A stretch of DNA of 64,000 nucleotides. It comes from Diphasiastrum complanatum. Its lineage: Eukaryota > Streptophyta > Lycopodiopsida > Lycopodiales > Lycopodiaceae. A model generated the notes under the pieces. It ran no database searches. It was not told the origin of the DNA and saw only the letters and a program-made list of their open reading frames with translations. The position numbers were made by a program, and so were the translations under genes. Location of the stretch: contig CM055092.1 of assembly GCA_029204225.1 (NCBI GenBank), positions 47,042,777 through 47,106,776 of the forward strand. The letters are read 5' to 3'. Positions 49,830 to 59,673 of this stretch are shown here, piece by piece (position 1 is the first letter of the stretch; the number at the start of each line of letters is the position of its first letter).

Positions 49830-50845
49830 CTACTCTGCTTTCGACACTTTCTCTAGTGAAAGTTGCAATTTAGAATCGTGCAACAATTTCCTTCTCTCGT
49901 ACGGATCGAAGAGCTCATAGTTTTCATGCTTACTCAAATCAACGTAGGCTACATACAATGCAAAATGAGATGATTTGAGCATGGAATTTACTGGACCACA
50001 TCCTAGAATCTTAAGTGCAATATTTTTTTTAACACAAATAATTTTATGCACCCTAATAAAATTATGTCCTCCAAGAAAATGAGAAAGGATTGCCATAATC
50101 GTTTTATCACCATGTTGATGAAACTTTGGATGGGCAACACTTATCTCATTATTCTTGAAGAACTTCATATAATGCCCCAGTGCATGATTGAAAAATCTCT
50201 AGTAGAGGATCTCTGCTCACCCCGAAGAATTGCAAAATCATTAAGAAAAATTGTTTCCTAAAATGAAAAAATGCAAAGTAAGCTCCAGTATAAAATTTGA
50301 CATTGCGGATCTACTAGTAAATAATAAGATACAAAACTTACGCATTCGGCTTTGTCTTCCTCAATTACTGCCTCTCCATCAATATTATGTCCACCTTTCG
50401 ATGTCAATAAGATTGGTGAATAGACAGTTGGTTTTGGAAAACCAAGTTGACTTTGAAATCCGAGGAACTCCTCGTCAGAAGTAAGATCATTTTCTTTTTG
50501 GCGCATTTCCTCCACAACCATTTTCAAGCAATCTTTCTCTGAATAAAACTCATCTTGATTTACATCGTCAACACCAAGGAGAAGATCATCAGCATCATAA
50601 TCGATTATATCTGAAAATTCATGAAGCTCTTTGCTCAAAATGCAAAGAGTCTCGGCCTCTATGAAATAAAAAATATCTGATATATCCGATAGTGTTAAAA
50701 AAGAATTATTATCTATATTATGAGTAGGCAATGTGATAAGAGATTTATTAGAAGGGGAAAGGGTATTGGTGATTCTAGGTCCTATAAATGATGCCCTATT
50801 TTGTGCAGGATCAAAATCTATACAATCATCTAGACTAACGCTCAT
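49830..50845 (-). CDS. Unrecognised two-exon gene, apparently intact
   Basis: Exon 1 (50845-50342, 168 codons) starts MSVSLDDCIDFDPAQ and is rich in Asp/Glu/Ser, with SDIIDYDADDLLLGVDD near its middle. It ends EEDKAEC before a strong GTAAGT donor. An acceptor CTACTAG gives exon 2 (50198-49830, 122 codons plus stop) in phase: RFFNHALGHYMKFFKNNEIS, HFLGGHNFIRVHKIICVKK, KILGCGPVNSMLKSSHFAL and a charged end. Together they give 290 residues without a stop. I know no family for it. Its 3' end faces the transposase-like gene, ending about 60 bases from it, which suggests both belong to one element. The exon 2 start is inferred from frame. Confidence 0.45.
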
Positions 50846-50849
50846 ATCA

Positions 50850-52760
50850 ATAAAAAAAAAAATTCTATATTTACAGTCTTCGACTTTTCAGATTTTGTAC
50901 CGCTGGAAGAAGCAGCTTCAGAATTCGAAAGGCGCGAATCGTCAGAAATATTTAACAACAAAAAAAAAAAACAAATGCAGATTGAAACTCTACAAATCTA
51001 TATTTTTTTTATTGTGAATTGGACAATATTCTACAGACTTGAAATCATTATGTAACTTGGTGAACATTCTGTCAAGCTTAGCTTTATAACTATGTTTGTC
51101 GAGTGTCACCAGGTCATGATAATGAATCATGTTCTTATTCTGAGATCTGAACAAGGGAGTACTGAGCAGAGACTTAGATCTGAGATAAATCTTAGAAAAT
51201 GCTTCCACACCAGGACCCTCAGTAATAGAAGGATGAACAAAAAGAAAACGAGAAAAAAGAAATTTGAAATACTCTATATTATCACTAATACCAAATTCAC
51301 AAAAAAAAAAACAGACTAGCATTGAAATCAAACATTTTAGACGAAAAATTACAGAAAGAAAGATTTTGAATATCGAACTCAGGCGCAAAATACAAGTTAA
51401 AACAAAACTACAACGCCCTATGTGTTCAAAAGAGACATTAAAAAACCGAGTATCGGATTCAAGTGCGAGTACGAAGATCAGAAAAAAATCGACAAGTAAG
51501 ATGCGCTTGAGATCAATGTCAGAGCAGACAATATCGGTTTTAGGTGCAAATGTATAAACAGATGCAAAGCAGTGGCAAGTGTGTGTTTGAAATCGATATC
51601 CGGTGCAGAAATCAGAAAATTTTCATACAAATCTGCGTCGGAAATGATGAGTTTATAAAAAAAAAATTGCACGTGTGAATGAGGTCCGAAAGAACATGTG
51701 TCGTTGCGTGATTGGTCATGAATATACCGTGTACAAAGAATGAATGATCGGACATTTGTCACGTGCAAAATGACATGTGTCGTATTCTGATTCGTGCACA
51801 TGTCTGACCCCCACATGTCCTCATTATTGCGTCATAATAACCTATCCATGTGGACCACTTAAATGACGCCACATGTCTATAGCCATTTTTCACATGTGTG
51901 AATTTTTTTTTATATATACCCCCACCGAATTTCCATTTTTCCTCACAAATTTTTCATTTTCGACTCTCAATATCGATCTCAAGCTCGCTCTTTGTATAAT
52001 CTGATTCCGTCAGCACTCTCCACGCTCGAGACCAATACCACGATATAACCGATATTGCTATCGAGCGTGTAACTTCCTGTCAGTTTTCAGAGAAAAAGGA
52101 CAAATATTGATTGTACTATCAATCATTAAGGGAACACGTGTGAAGAGTGCCTAGTCATCCAGATCCACCAATGGGAGCCATATGTGCTCATTTCCCAAAG
52201 TTGACTATTCTCTTTGGCTAGAAAACAAAAAGCTAGTCTTTCACATTTATAGGAATATTCTCTATAAAATAGGATCTAATGGAATCTTCCTATCTTATCT
52301 TCTAGAAGCTTATCCACACGTGTGAATGGTATCTTGACATGTGTGAGTAATAACTCATTCACATGGAAGTCCAATCTATTTACAAAAAGTTTGACCAATT
52401 TGACCATTTTCAAGATTCTACTCAAAGGTCAATTTCACACTAGTGTAGATCAAGCTAAAACCAATCTAACTTTATAAAAATGACCTATGTACATTCCTTC
52501 ACACGTGGGAACAAACTCCACACGTGTGAGATCCTATCAAGCTCAAATAACTTGAGATCTACCAGGTACAACAAGTTGGAAGTGATATTTTAACACTTCC
52601 TTCTTCTTTTTTTTCTTGTATTCGTGCGCTCAAAACCGATATTCAGTCCTGATATCGATTTCAAGCGCCTTTCTTTCGCGAATTTTTTTGTTTTTATTCT
52701 TTGCGCTTTGTTTCGACATTCAAATCAGAGACTTTTTTTAAAATTTACTTCTTTTGTATT
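50850..52760. promoter_or_regulatory. Motif-dense spacer between divergent genes
   Basis: Two motifs crowd this 1.9 kb. The first is CACAYGTGTG and shorter forms, found at about 51670, 51755, 51795, 51865, 51890, 52132, 52316, 52338, 52502 and 52520, mostly between 51.65 and 52.55 kb. The second resembles ATATCGATTTCAAGCGC, in both orientations, at about 51370, 51453, 51505, 51531, 51583, 51967, 52065, 52630 and 52655. The two at 52627-52671 form an inverted repeat with arms of about 20 bases. The spacer lies between the minus-strand gene starting at 50845 and the H3-like gene at 52766. It may be a shared promoter or the subterminal region of a DNA transposon. Confidence 0.5.
51911..51918 (+). 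promoter_or_regulatory. TATA box candidate
   Basis: TATATATA followed by CCCCCACC, then a CT-rich, ATG-free leader. It lies 0.85 kb before the H3-like start. A 3' splice-like TTTTGTATTTTAG just before the ATG suggests an intron in the leader. Confidence 0.45.
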
Positions 52761-52765
52761 TTAGG

Positions 52766-53047
52766 ATGATGGCTAGGACGAAATCCACTGCCCGTGCCAT
52801 CACCTCTGTACAGCCCTCCCGTGCCCGTGTTCCCCCTAGCACTGGCCGTAGACGTGGCAGAAAGTAGGTTTGGTTGAGGGAGATACAAAAACTCCAGAGA
52901 TCAACTGAATTGTTGATCTCTAGAGCTCCTTTTGGCCGATCTATTAGGAATGTCACCCTGTCACTTGGGCTTGATGTTTGTTTTGCCGTGACAACCATGC
53001 AGGCCTTACAGAGTGCTGCAAAAGATTTTTTGTCCCAGTTTTTTTAA
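52766..53047 (+). pseudogene. Divergent histone H3-like gene, truncated
   Basis: From ATG 52766 or 52769 the frame gives MARTKSTARAITSVQPSRAR and a short basic tail ending GRRRGRK. After one in-frame TAG (52865-52867) follow WLREIQKLQRSTELLI, APFGRSIRNVTLSLG and TTMQALQSAAKDFLSQF. These align with H3 alpha-N (ALREIRKYQKSTELLI), alpha-1 and most of alpha-2. Loop 1 has the canonical H3 length, not the longer centromeric form. K4 is kept, but the K9/S10 positions are Ala/Ile, and the tail is about 15 residues short. Loop 2 and alpha-3 are missing because the duplicated segment starts at 53047, where the frame hits TAA. It could be a plant H3 variant relic or come from a mobile element or DNA virus. 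Confidence 0.7.
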
Positions 53048-53870
53048 AAAAATGGTGATATCTCAAGCTTTGATTGTATGTGCTTCATACAAAAGTTGGA
53101 TCTTATGGAAAGTTGCTGTTTTTCATGTTTATTTTGAGGAGGAGACTCACATTTTGCAGCCCAAGGTGATCATTCAACAACCTACCAAAGACAAAGCTTG
53201 AATCTTAAAAACAACCTTTATGGAGCTCTCACTACATTTGACAACTTGGAGCTCAAATTATGTTCTTATTGTAATGAGTGATCATACTCACTACATAGAT
53301 CAAGAACATGTTAATTATGTTGTTTTTATGCATGTAATTATTATTGATCCAGGATAGTCTCATCAAGCTAAACAGTGAGGAAGAGTGTTGAAATTTCACA
53401 ATTCTAGCTTGACCAATTTTGGTCACATGCATTGTAATCGGCAAGAAGGCCATGTAAATAGATGCCACATGTGCCAAATCACATATGATGCTTTCCAAAG
53501 ACTTCATTCCTCATATTACAATGTGATAGCATCTTTGAAATGAGGCCATAGTGTGCTTAGATAAGCTATAGAAATTCTAGGAGCTAAAAATAGCATGTTT
53601 TACATTGTTTTTGGATCTTGAGATCTTGATCCCAAGTTAGAGTGGATCCAATGAAATATTAGGTTAGATGTTATGATAAGTACAGAGATGCCCTAAAACA
53701 TTCAGATCCAAGCTTGAAATGTGTAAATGTATGATGGGATCTCCATCCAAACATGAAGAAAAATCGAGTTTTTCCACTTCTATCAACATTGTCTTTTGGT
53801 GGCGGGTTCTAGCTATTAGATGTGAGTGATTTTATGCATTAATTACTTGCTTTGGAAGGTACTGAAGTTG
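53047..53870 (+). mobile_element. Chimeric copia-like element, copy C (distal end only)
   Basis: Plus-strand counterpart of 540-1370 (copy A) and 34590-35270 (copy B). It includes the end of the unknown ORF (VISQALIVCASYKSWI, KVIIQQPTKDK) and the following noncoding end. It carries more of the far end (53748-53870) than copy B. Confidence 0.75.
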
Positions 53871-55161
53871 TTTACAGGTCTGAGAAGATTTCTTAAAGTA
53901 TATTTGATCAAATCTATGTGCCTATTGTGGAGTTAAATGCCAAATTAGCTAGTTTTTGTAACTAGTCTTGATTCTAGCTCATAGTTTGGATCTAGATCTT
54001 TGATTTGTGCATTCTCCGTCACTTTTAGGATTGATTGGGATTGAATTTGCTATAAAATTTTGTCAGTTCGAAATGGTGATGCGTAACTCATAAACTCGTA
54101 CACTGGAGTATCGCATATCCATGTCAAGGATTCTTCCGAATCCTCTAAACTAGACATGGGCCTAACAAATGGTGTCTTTTTCACAATCTACTCCTTAGCT
54201 TTTTAGAGCTTGTTATGTACTATAGGCGGTTGTTTATTTTCTTTCTTGGAATTCCTCAATGACATACTGAGGAGATTGTGAAGTATCAGTAGAAGACATG
54301 AACATGATGAACAGACAAGTGTTATAGAGTGTATCAGAAAGCTGGGAAAGAAGTTTTCAAAAGTTCTGGTTGCTGGAAATATTTGCAAGAGCTTCACTAG
54401 CACAATTGAGAAATGAAATCGAATTCGGTCTTTTTATAGGCTAATTTGAAGGGTCCATTAGACAATGTATTAGTTTGGTTGCTCAGTTTAGGACAAAAAT
54501 TAGCAAGCATGCTTAATACTGTGAACATAATTTTCAAAAATCTCACAAAGGTTTCTGAGTCTCTGAATTGATGAGCTTAACAAGATTTTCTTTTTAAAAT
54601 AAGCCTATTTTGGAGATACGTTTCTACAATAAGTAGTTGTAAGTCTTTTTCATACAATTTAAAATCAAGACATCAATATGTTTATGAGCAAAAAAGTGAA
54701 ATTTACTCTTTTATGTCATCCTCATGTAAAAATGAATGATCTTGATCATTTAATCACAGAACTTGGCCTTGTGCTAAAGCTGATTCTATTTTCAACTATT
54801 AGATCATCCAATGCATCATTTAATTGACACTTATTTCACAACACATTTGCATGGAAGTTTTCACTACCTTAGTTATGCAATTGCTACTACCTCTCATTCA
54901 ACAAAACACCTTGTGAAACAAGCATCACCTTAGAATCATACATATTGAAAATTTTCTTGGTCTACTTGACTATTTAATGGTTGTCATTCTTGTAAACGAC
55001 TGCACCTTTCTATAACCCAAGGCTACATTTATGATTCTAATTTCACCTTTTCACCATATAATGCATCAATCGCTAATAACATAATGAAAACAAGTTAGTA
55101 GATTTTATTACGTGATAGATCGATAGTTGGATAAGATGTTTAGAGATATGTCCTCCAATAA

Positions 55162-55400
55162 GGTGGTGGCACATACCACCAATTTCAAACGCAAAACTTG
55201 CCCGTCATTTCAAAAGGAGATTTTGATGAGAGACCAACCCTTGAGAGACAAGCCCTCAACCTTTTGCATGCTTGACACTAGAGATTGGGGGCGGGGGGTG
55301 GGGGCTTACAATTGGGTGGTGGTGGTGGCACATACCACCAATTTCAAATGCAAAACTTGCATGTCATGTCAAAAGAGATTTTGATGAGAGACAAGCCCTC
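55162..55400. repeat. Two-copy direct repeat of about 80 bases
   Basis: The unit GGTGGTGGCACATACCACC, then AATTTCAAA, GCAAAACTTGC and TTTTGATGAGAGAC, occurs at 55162 and 55321. The first copy has a few extra bases. GGTGG/CCACC within the unit is self-complementary. Confidence 0.8.
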
Positions 55401-56576
55401 AACCTTTTGCTAAGGAGCTCCGCCCTAATGCAAGCACCCCCTTTTTATGAAGGTTGTTCTCATTCTTTTAGGGTTTGTTAGATAGCCTCTAAAAACTTTG
55501 TTATGAAAAGAAAAACAAATGGACTCATTTTTTGGCAAGAAGTCCATTTGTGCTCAATAACTTCTCAAGGCATTTTTCATAGCTCATTAGCCTCTCCATT
55601 GGAGGCATTACATGAGGGGCCGAATTTAGCATAGAGTAACAAATTTTTTATCGCATTAGAACTTGGTTTTCTATATACACTTATTTATTGCAATTATCTA
55701 CTCAAAAGATCCAAACACTACTTGGTCCACTATAGCATTTTCCCCACCACTTCTACTTTGCTCTACTCCTCCCATTTGTCCTACTAAGCACTACTTTCAC
55801 TAATTGTTATAGTCATGTTGTATACTATTTTCCTGTGGCTAAATGCTAGTATCTTGGTCATATCCAAGATGTATCACCTACATTGACTTCTAACCAAATC
55901 TTGTGATTGCCAATTATACATGTTATAGACACAATTTTCCACAGGTTTACCATCAATGTTTCTCCCAATCCTCTCAAATGTACGTGAATCACATTGTTCC
56001 TAACATGCCTCCAAAGTTTCAACTCTATTTTGAAATAAAATAGAGACCGCCTACATCTGAAAATCTAGTGGAAATTCTCGGGTCTCATAAAAGGGTAGTT
56101 TCCAAAGAGCAATTACTTATAAATATTATAAGCAATGTATATCTATGACAGGTCCAAATGACACCAAAAAGCTATCACTTCTATCTATTCACAGCTAAAC
56201 ATCAAAACCATAAACTAGATAACAAAGGCATAAATAACATAAATCAAAAGGTTACTATTCGAATAATCTATATCCTAAACCTCATCTGATTTTGTGTGCA
56301 GTGTTATTCTTCAAATAGTGAAGGCATTGTGATATTGATTCTAAAATCTATATCCAAATCTCAGCCTTTTTTTGTGCATGGTTATTCTGCAAATGCAAAA
56401 AGCCAACATCGTGAACAAGCATTGTATTATTCTGAGAATTAATGTAACATGATGTTGAAGTTGGTCCCAGGTTCCTGAAATTTGCATTTAGTCTTATAAA
56501 GATGTAAAATCAGTTGACATTTTTCTGAGGAAATTGGAGGAGCTTCACAGAATGGAATCTGTGGGGCAAAAATTTT

Positions 56577-56665
56577 CATGTGCACCTTCCGCGTGCCGGA
56601 AGGTGCAAGAACAAAAATTTACCCTTGTTACACGCACCTTCCCGGAAGGTGCACATAAAGTTCCG
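56577..56665. repeat. GCACCTTCC/GGAAGGTGC palindromes
   Basis: Two adjacent inverted repeats built from GCACCTTCC and GGAAGGTGC with short spacers. The other arm of the duplication (about 34100-34120) keeps only one incomplete copy, so the arms differ by palindrome gain or loss. Confidence 0.7.
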
Positions 56666-58098
56666 CCCTTGGGCTACCACACTTCCTGGGCAGGACGCCC
56701 TCGGAGGGTGCCCCCCCGTAAAATTTTTACAATTCGTAGTTTCTGCATAATCAAAAGAAATAAGAAATCAAAGTATTTTTGTATTGTTTCAGAGTGCACT
56801 ACGAACCCTTTAGCTGATTATCAACACATACCACAGAAAGCAAAGGCGCATCCATAGAAAGCATATTCCACTTTTGAAACCAAATAGGTACTACTATTAG
56901 ATGAGCGTTTAATGATCTCAATGTAAAATTACTTTCGAGCTTTTTCACATAAGTAGAAAGATAGCCAAAGGTTGTAATTAGCTTAAACTTTTAAGTAGTG
57001 TGGGGCTCAAATTAGGAGCAGCTAGGTATATATATATTATAATTATCTAAAGAGCTCAAGGGTGGGTTAACTTACTCAAATGAGATGCTACCTCATGGCA
57101 TCGCACTTCTACACTAACCTCTTATTGTTCAATCACCAGGGACTTACTTCATTATAAAAAAAACCCACATGCACTTGAAGGGCTTAAGGAGCCTGGGCAT
57201 CTAAACTCTTGCCCTCAGCCGGATTTACCGTTAAGAAAATTTCTTATTACTTTATGCAAGCTTTTCCTGCATCTTCTGTGTCGATTCTCTTTGATTGATT
57301 TTTTGTTTACATTCATATATTGAAGCTGCAAAGGAAGATGTGACAAACATGAACAAGTATGTTCCTAACTTCCTACTAACAAAGCAAAGATTATTAAAAG
57401 TAACATGCATCAATAAGTCATCGAACTCCAAGACTTCATTGAATGAGTCTCAAAATAACCGTAATATTGCATGGCTCACAGAAACATCAGACCGATAATA
57501 AGCCTGAAGGAAAATTGACAACAATCTTCATACATTTTCCTGATGTGTTAAAAATATCTTTATTGTTTTATTTATATGTTCAAATTTATCAAAAACCAGC
57601 ACTCAAAAGTTTATTCACAGTACAGAGGCTTATATTTCAAATGATACAAACTGCTACTTCGAATTGTAAGGAAAGAAGAAAACCCCTGAAGCTGCAAGAC
57701 AATTCCAAAAAGGGAGAGATTTGAAAATAAATTTTGCTTGCTTCCCAAGCATTGTGCAAGTTTTGTTGTTTTCAAGCACTAACTCAACCGACACTTTGCA
57801 AATAGGGCCAAACTTCATATATTGACAATCACAGCTTTCATGCTCTTTTTCAGTACACAGGCTTTCTATCATCTGTTCTAGCAATATCGTTCCATGAAGC
57901 TATAAGCATAAAAGAGTTCCAAATTTTCGGGGCAACATAATTACAACCAATCCAATCGCAAGGAGGAAATTATGGCAGAAAATTACATTGGATGATGAAG
58001 GTCCCCAGACTCGATCTCTACTGTCCAATCTTGTAGGAATTGAGCTGACGAATATTAAGAAAGTGCAAAAGGTGCAGGACTGAAGACACAGTGCATAC

Positions 58099-58420
58099 CC
58101 CGAGGAAGCGTTTTAGGGTAAGCTTGGAATCCAGGCTGGGATGTCGATATTTCTTCGCAAAGCGCTCCTTCACTACTGCTTCCCTTCCCATGAAGCTGCT
58201 CTTGTAAACTCGCTGTTTCACAAATTCCAGCCATAGCAGCAATCATATCAAAGGCAGTTGATTCAAAGCCAAATTTCTTCCATTTTAGTGCAAACCTGTG
58301 TCAGACCAACATTTATAACCGATAGATGAGACTAATAGGTAGGCTTACAGCTTCGGCTCCCTGCTTGAGGAGATTGCCAGCCAATTCACCATCTCCCACC
58401 TGCTCTCTTGCCACATCCAT
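58099..58420 (-). pseudogene. PRPK exons 1-2 duplicate, truncated
   Basis: Exon 1 (58420-58349) encodes the same 24 residues as the intact gene, with a GTAAGC donor. Exon 2 (58212-58099) keeps the frame and splice sites, with two replacements: KYRHPSLD for KYRHASLD and KRFLG for KRLLG. The Pro is the residue usual in other Bud32 proteins, so the intact gene, not this copy, is the changed one at that site. Exons 3-7 are absent. Similarity upstream stops at about 58487, so the promoter was probably not copied. Confidence 0.9.
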
Positions 58421-58487
58421 GCTTATCTTTCCTTTGACGATGTATCAGTTCTGCAATCAGAAAATATGAGTTGATCGATAGTCAAGG

Positions 58488-59271
58488 CTGTACTCAGAGT
58501 AATAAGAAACATTCAAGCCCACTAAGCACTATGCTTTGTGCTATAATGAAAATACACGGGATGCCTTAGCACTAATTAGTTATTTAGCTCCCGTTGGGGT
58601 AATGTGGACACAAGAAAACCCACCTCTAGCTATCTTTTCTTTCTAGCAGGAGGACCCATTTCATGGAATAGTCGGAAGCAGAAATGCATTTCTTTGTCCT
58701 CCACAGAATCAAAATATGTCGCAGCTATCTCAGTAGTGAAGGAAATTATCTAGCTCAGAAGATTGCTTCAGGACCTTATGATCTCTCAAATCAGTCCAAC
58801 TATACTCTATTGCGACAATCAGAGCTGCGTTGTTCCATCTCTGAACCCACGAACTCACTCTAGAACTAAACACATTGAAGTCCAATTTCATTTTCTTATG
58901 GAGAAAGTTTAGAATAAAGATGTCGAATTAAGTTATTGTCCTATTGCAAGTATGTGTCGTAAATCGAAAGGACATGCAATGGAAGCTCGAAGCTTTGAGT
59001 GTAGACATGTAGAATAGGAAACGCAACAGTTATCAGCAGAAATATTCAAGATGAATCATTCATACAAATTGCACAAATGAACAATACAGTAGTGAAACAG
59101 AAAATTGCACTCTGATTAATATCAACAATGAGTACAACGGCTTGAAGTAATAACTTCAGCTTGCTGAACGTGATAACGTTGGCTACAGAAAAACTCTAAT
59201 AATAATTAAAAACCCCTTACTTAGCTTGATTCAGCTAGTAATATATATTTACAAGTGTCTTAAAAAATGTC
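58488..59271. other. Nothing recognised
   Basis: AT-rich sequence without recognisable coding motifs or LTR ends. Confidence 0.4.
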
Positions 59272-59663
59272 TTACAAGCATTGAATGCTATTTATGCCAA
59301 TATTTGTATATGTACAAAGTAGGTAACCGCCCTTGGGATATTTAGTTGTCCAACTGTTTTTAGGGTTGATGATAAGTTGGCTACGGCGGTCTGCCACTGT
59401 TGCAAAAAACCTAAGAAAACTCGAAGGTAGGCCTGAAATGGATTTCAAGGCAACACAGTTTTGGTTACTGTTTTGCATTTTTCCCGAAGATGCAAAAAAT
59501 GCGAAGAAGGCGAAACAGGCGAAGGTGCCTTTAAAAATGTATTAAGGAAAAAATGAAGATTGTGGAAAAATGTGAAGGTTTGTAATATGTAGTCGACCTT
59601 TGGCTGTTTTCAAGATGCTCATTACTTGAACAATTATTAAGGATGAGCATTTAAAATCTAATA
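59272..59663 (-). repeat. Possible 3' LTR of the copia element at 60 kb
   Basis: A polypurine tract (AAGGGGGAG on the minus strand, about 59665-59673) is followed by TATTAGATTTTAAATGC where an LTR should begin with TG. The first bases may be mutated. The other boundary is not found. TTCGCATTTTTTGC-like words also occur in the LTR-like segment at 61.1-61.2 kb. Confidence 0.35.
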
Positions 59664-59673
59664 CTCCCCCTTA

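Larger units (their letters stand above)
53047..58487. repeat. Arm 2 of inverted duplication, internally deleted
   Basis: In reverse complement: 58487 to about 57909 matches about 7300-7877 (kinase 5' end through part of intron 2). The sequence then jumps to a match with 32862-35270 (kinase 3' flank and end of chimeric element). The joint, AACTCTTTTA/TGCTTATAGC on the minus strand, lies at about 57908-57909 with almost no shared bases. Everything from exon 3 to exon 7 is missing. It ends at 53047 against the H3-like gene. It contains about 1.7 kb and 640 bases absent from the other arm. Confidence 0.88.
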
